In this document: one piece after another, positions 63,275 to 64,000 of the stretch
Position numbering within the stretch: position 1 is the first letter of the stretch
Layout: each line of letters starts with the position of its first letter
NCBI RefSeq assembly: GCF_016908785.1
Contig: NZ_JAFBEO010000001.1
Coordinates: forward strand, 124,001-188,000
Origin: Weissella uvarum
GTDB taxonomy: Bacteria; Bacillota; Bacilli; Lactobacillales; Lactobacillaceae
DNA: 64,000 bases
Direction of reading: 5' to 3'
Notes under the pieces: model-generated
What the model saw: the letters and a program-made list of their open reading frames with translations, nothing else
What the model was told of the DNA's origin: nothing
Databases searched by the model: none
Position numbers and translations under genes: made by a program

Positions 63275-63817
63275 TTAATTAACCCCTGAACTACCAAAGC
63301 CCCCAGTTCGCGTGGCTTTTTCATTCAGTTGATCATCATCTGTCACTAAGTAAGGCATGAAAATTCCTTGGGCAATCCGCTCACCTTGCTTAATAGTCCG
63401 GTCCGTTAGACCCCAATTAATCATTTGCACAAAAATTTCGCCTTCATTTTGAGGATTATCAACATAATCTGCGTCAATAATCCCCACCCCATTTGGTAAG
63501 ACTAAACTACGTTTCAATGGATTTGATGAACGATTAGCAATCATCAAATATTCATTTTCATTCAAATAAACTTTAACGCCAGTTGGCACCAAGAACGGTT
63601 TGAGTGTCGTTTGCGCTTCTAATAATTCTGCACTCGTTAATTGTTCGCTAATCCGAATTTTCTTCAACGCCCGTAAAAATGGCACACGCCAAACAGAAGG
63701 CAGTACAAAATCGGTTGCTGCTTGCAAATCATACCCAGCTGCTTGCTTTGTGGCACGCTTTGGTAAAGGTAAATCTGCATCTTGATATTTACTTACAATT
63801 TCAAATTTTCTTGTCAT
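63275..63817 (-). CDS. dut: dUTP diphosphatase
   Basis: 180 residues from ATG 63817. Trimeric dUTPase motifs: AAGYDLQAA (I), NRSSNPLKR (II), GVGIIDADYVDNPQNEGE (III), GERIAQGIF (IV) and RTGGFGSSG (V). A segment of about 25 residues between motifs I and II is an insertion relative to the shortest family members. It hydrolyses dUTP and supplies dUMP for thymidylate. First gene before radA. Confidence 0.95.
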   Translation of the reverse strand: MTRKFEIVSKYQDADLPLPKRATKQAAGYDLQAATDFVLPSVWRVPFLRALKKIRISEQLTSAELLEAQTTLKPFLVPTGVKVYLNENEYLMIANRSSNPLKRSLVLPNGVGIIDADYVDNPQNEGEIFVQMINWGLTDRTIKQGERIAQGIFMPYLVTDDDQLNEKATRTGGFGSSGVN

Positions 63818-63885
63818 CTTTTTTCTCATTTCTAACTGTGTTTACATGCAACACAACTACAATCATTATACCTAAATTTAGGTCA

Positions 63886-63912
63886 TTAAAAAAGCGAACC
63901 CCTTGGCTCGCA
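63886..63912 (-). terminator. Terminator before dut
   Basis: GCGAGCC and GGTTCGC with T-run on the minus strand, after the stop of the gene at the window edge. Confidence 0.7.
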
Positions 63913-63920
63913 ATAAGTTT

Positions 63921-64000
63921 TTAATGTTTGGGTGTTGCAACATCTGCATATTTACTCTGCCGCATAAAAGCCTGCTTAACATAAGGACAGACCGGCTCTA
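63921..64000 (-). CDS. Probable GNAT-like acetyltransferase, C-terminal end only
   Basis: Only 25 complete codons are in the window. They read EPVCPYVKQAFMRQSKYADV and end TPKH. The VCPYV.. F ... Y.DV pattern is typical of the end of small YjdJ-type GNAT proteins. The assignment rests on this short end alone. Confidence 0.5.
   Translation of the reverse strand, partial: EPVCPYVKQAFMRQSKYADVATPKH

Overview
The window looks like a chromosome segment of a lactic acid bacterium of the genus Weissella or a very close relative. The gene order is typical of Lactobacillales (dltXABCD, glnRA, dut-radA-yacL-gltX, a T-box in front of pheST, secA-prfB). The FemX protein at 51454-52464 strongly resembles, from memory, the FemX characterised from Weissella viridescens. 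No database search was possible, so every family assignment rests on motifs and gene context.

Layout. 1-6.4 kb: the end of a teichoic acid polymerase, an alpha/beta hydrolase and the complete D-alanylation operon dltXABCD (minus strand). 6.7-7.3 kb: two small overlapping genes of unknown function. 7.3-9.6 kb: what I read as the right-hand remnant of an old integrated element. It holds a type I toxin with its antisense RNA, two orphan immunity-like genes and a decayed fragment of a polymorphic toxin. 9.6-30.15 kb: a second, related element of 20.5 kb inserted in the 3' end of tRNA-Arg(UCU), bounded by a 20-bp direct repeat. 30.1-64 kb: housekeeping genes, including an uncharacterised three-gene cluster, glnRA, miaA, glcK, a cell-wall group (class B PBP, YfhO, MltG, FemX), pheST, prfB, secA, gltX, radA and dut.

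The 20.5-kb element resembles a phage satellite (PICI-like). It has an integrase, a divergent CI/Cro-type switch with three operators, a Rha-like regulator, a primase and SF3 helicase pair followed at once by an iteron array that looks like a replication origin, and two short sigma-region-4-like activators. It has no capsid, tail, terminase, relaxase or lysis genes. Its right third is a minus-strand cargo operon: two DUF805 membrane proteins, a 1108-residue cell-wall-anchored adhesin, a 761-residue Sec-exported protein with a very basic stalk and a C-terminal DNA/RNA non-specific nuclease domain, and two immunity-type genes. I regard this adhesin-nuclease-immunity operon, carried on a satellite-like element, as the best candidate for an undescribed system here.

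Several left and middle genes of the element carry frameshifts or nonsense codons (Rha-like C-terminus, the gene at 15454, the gene at 16149, the primase, the second activator), while integrase, helicase, repressor and the whole cargo operon are open. The homologous terminal sequences just left of attL (9451-9594) and the toxin fragment beside them indicate that an older sibling element entered the same tRNA site first, was pushed leftwards and then lost most of its body. Other unusual structures are a 470-bp array of about twelve short hairpins between the repressor and the integrase, and two related type I toxin-antitoxin loci, of which the one inside the element keeps its antisense RNA but has lost the toxin start.
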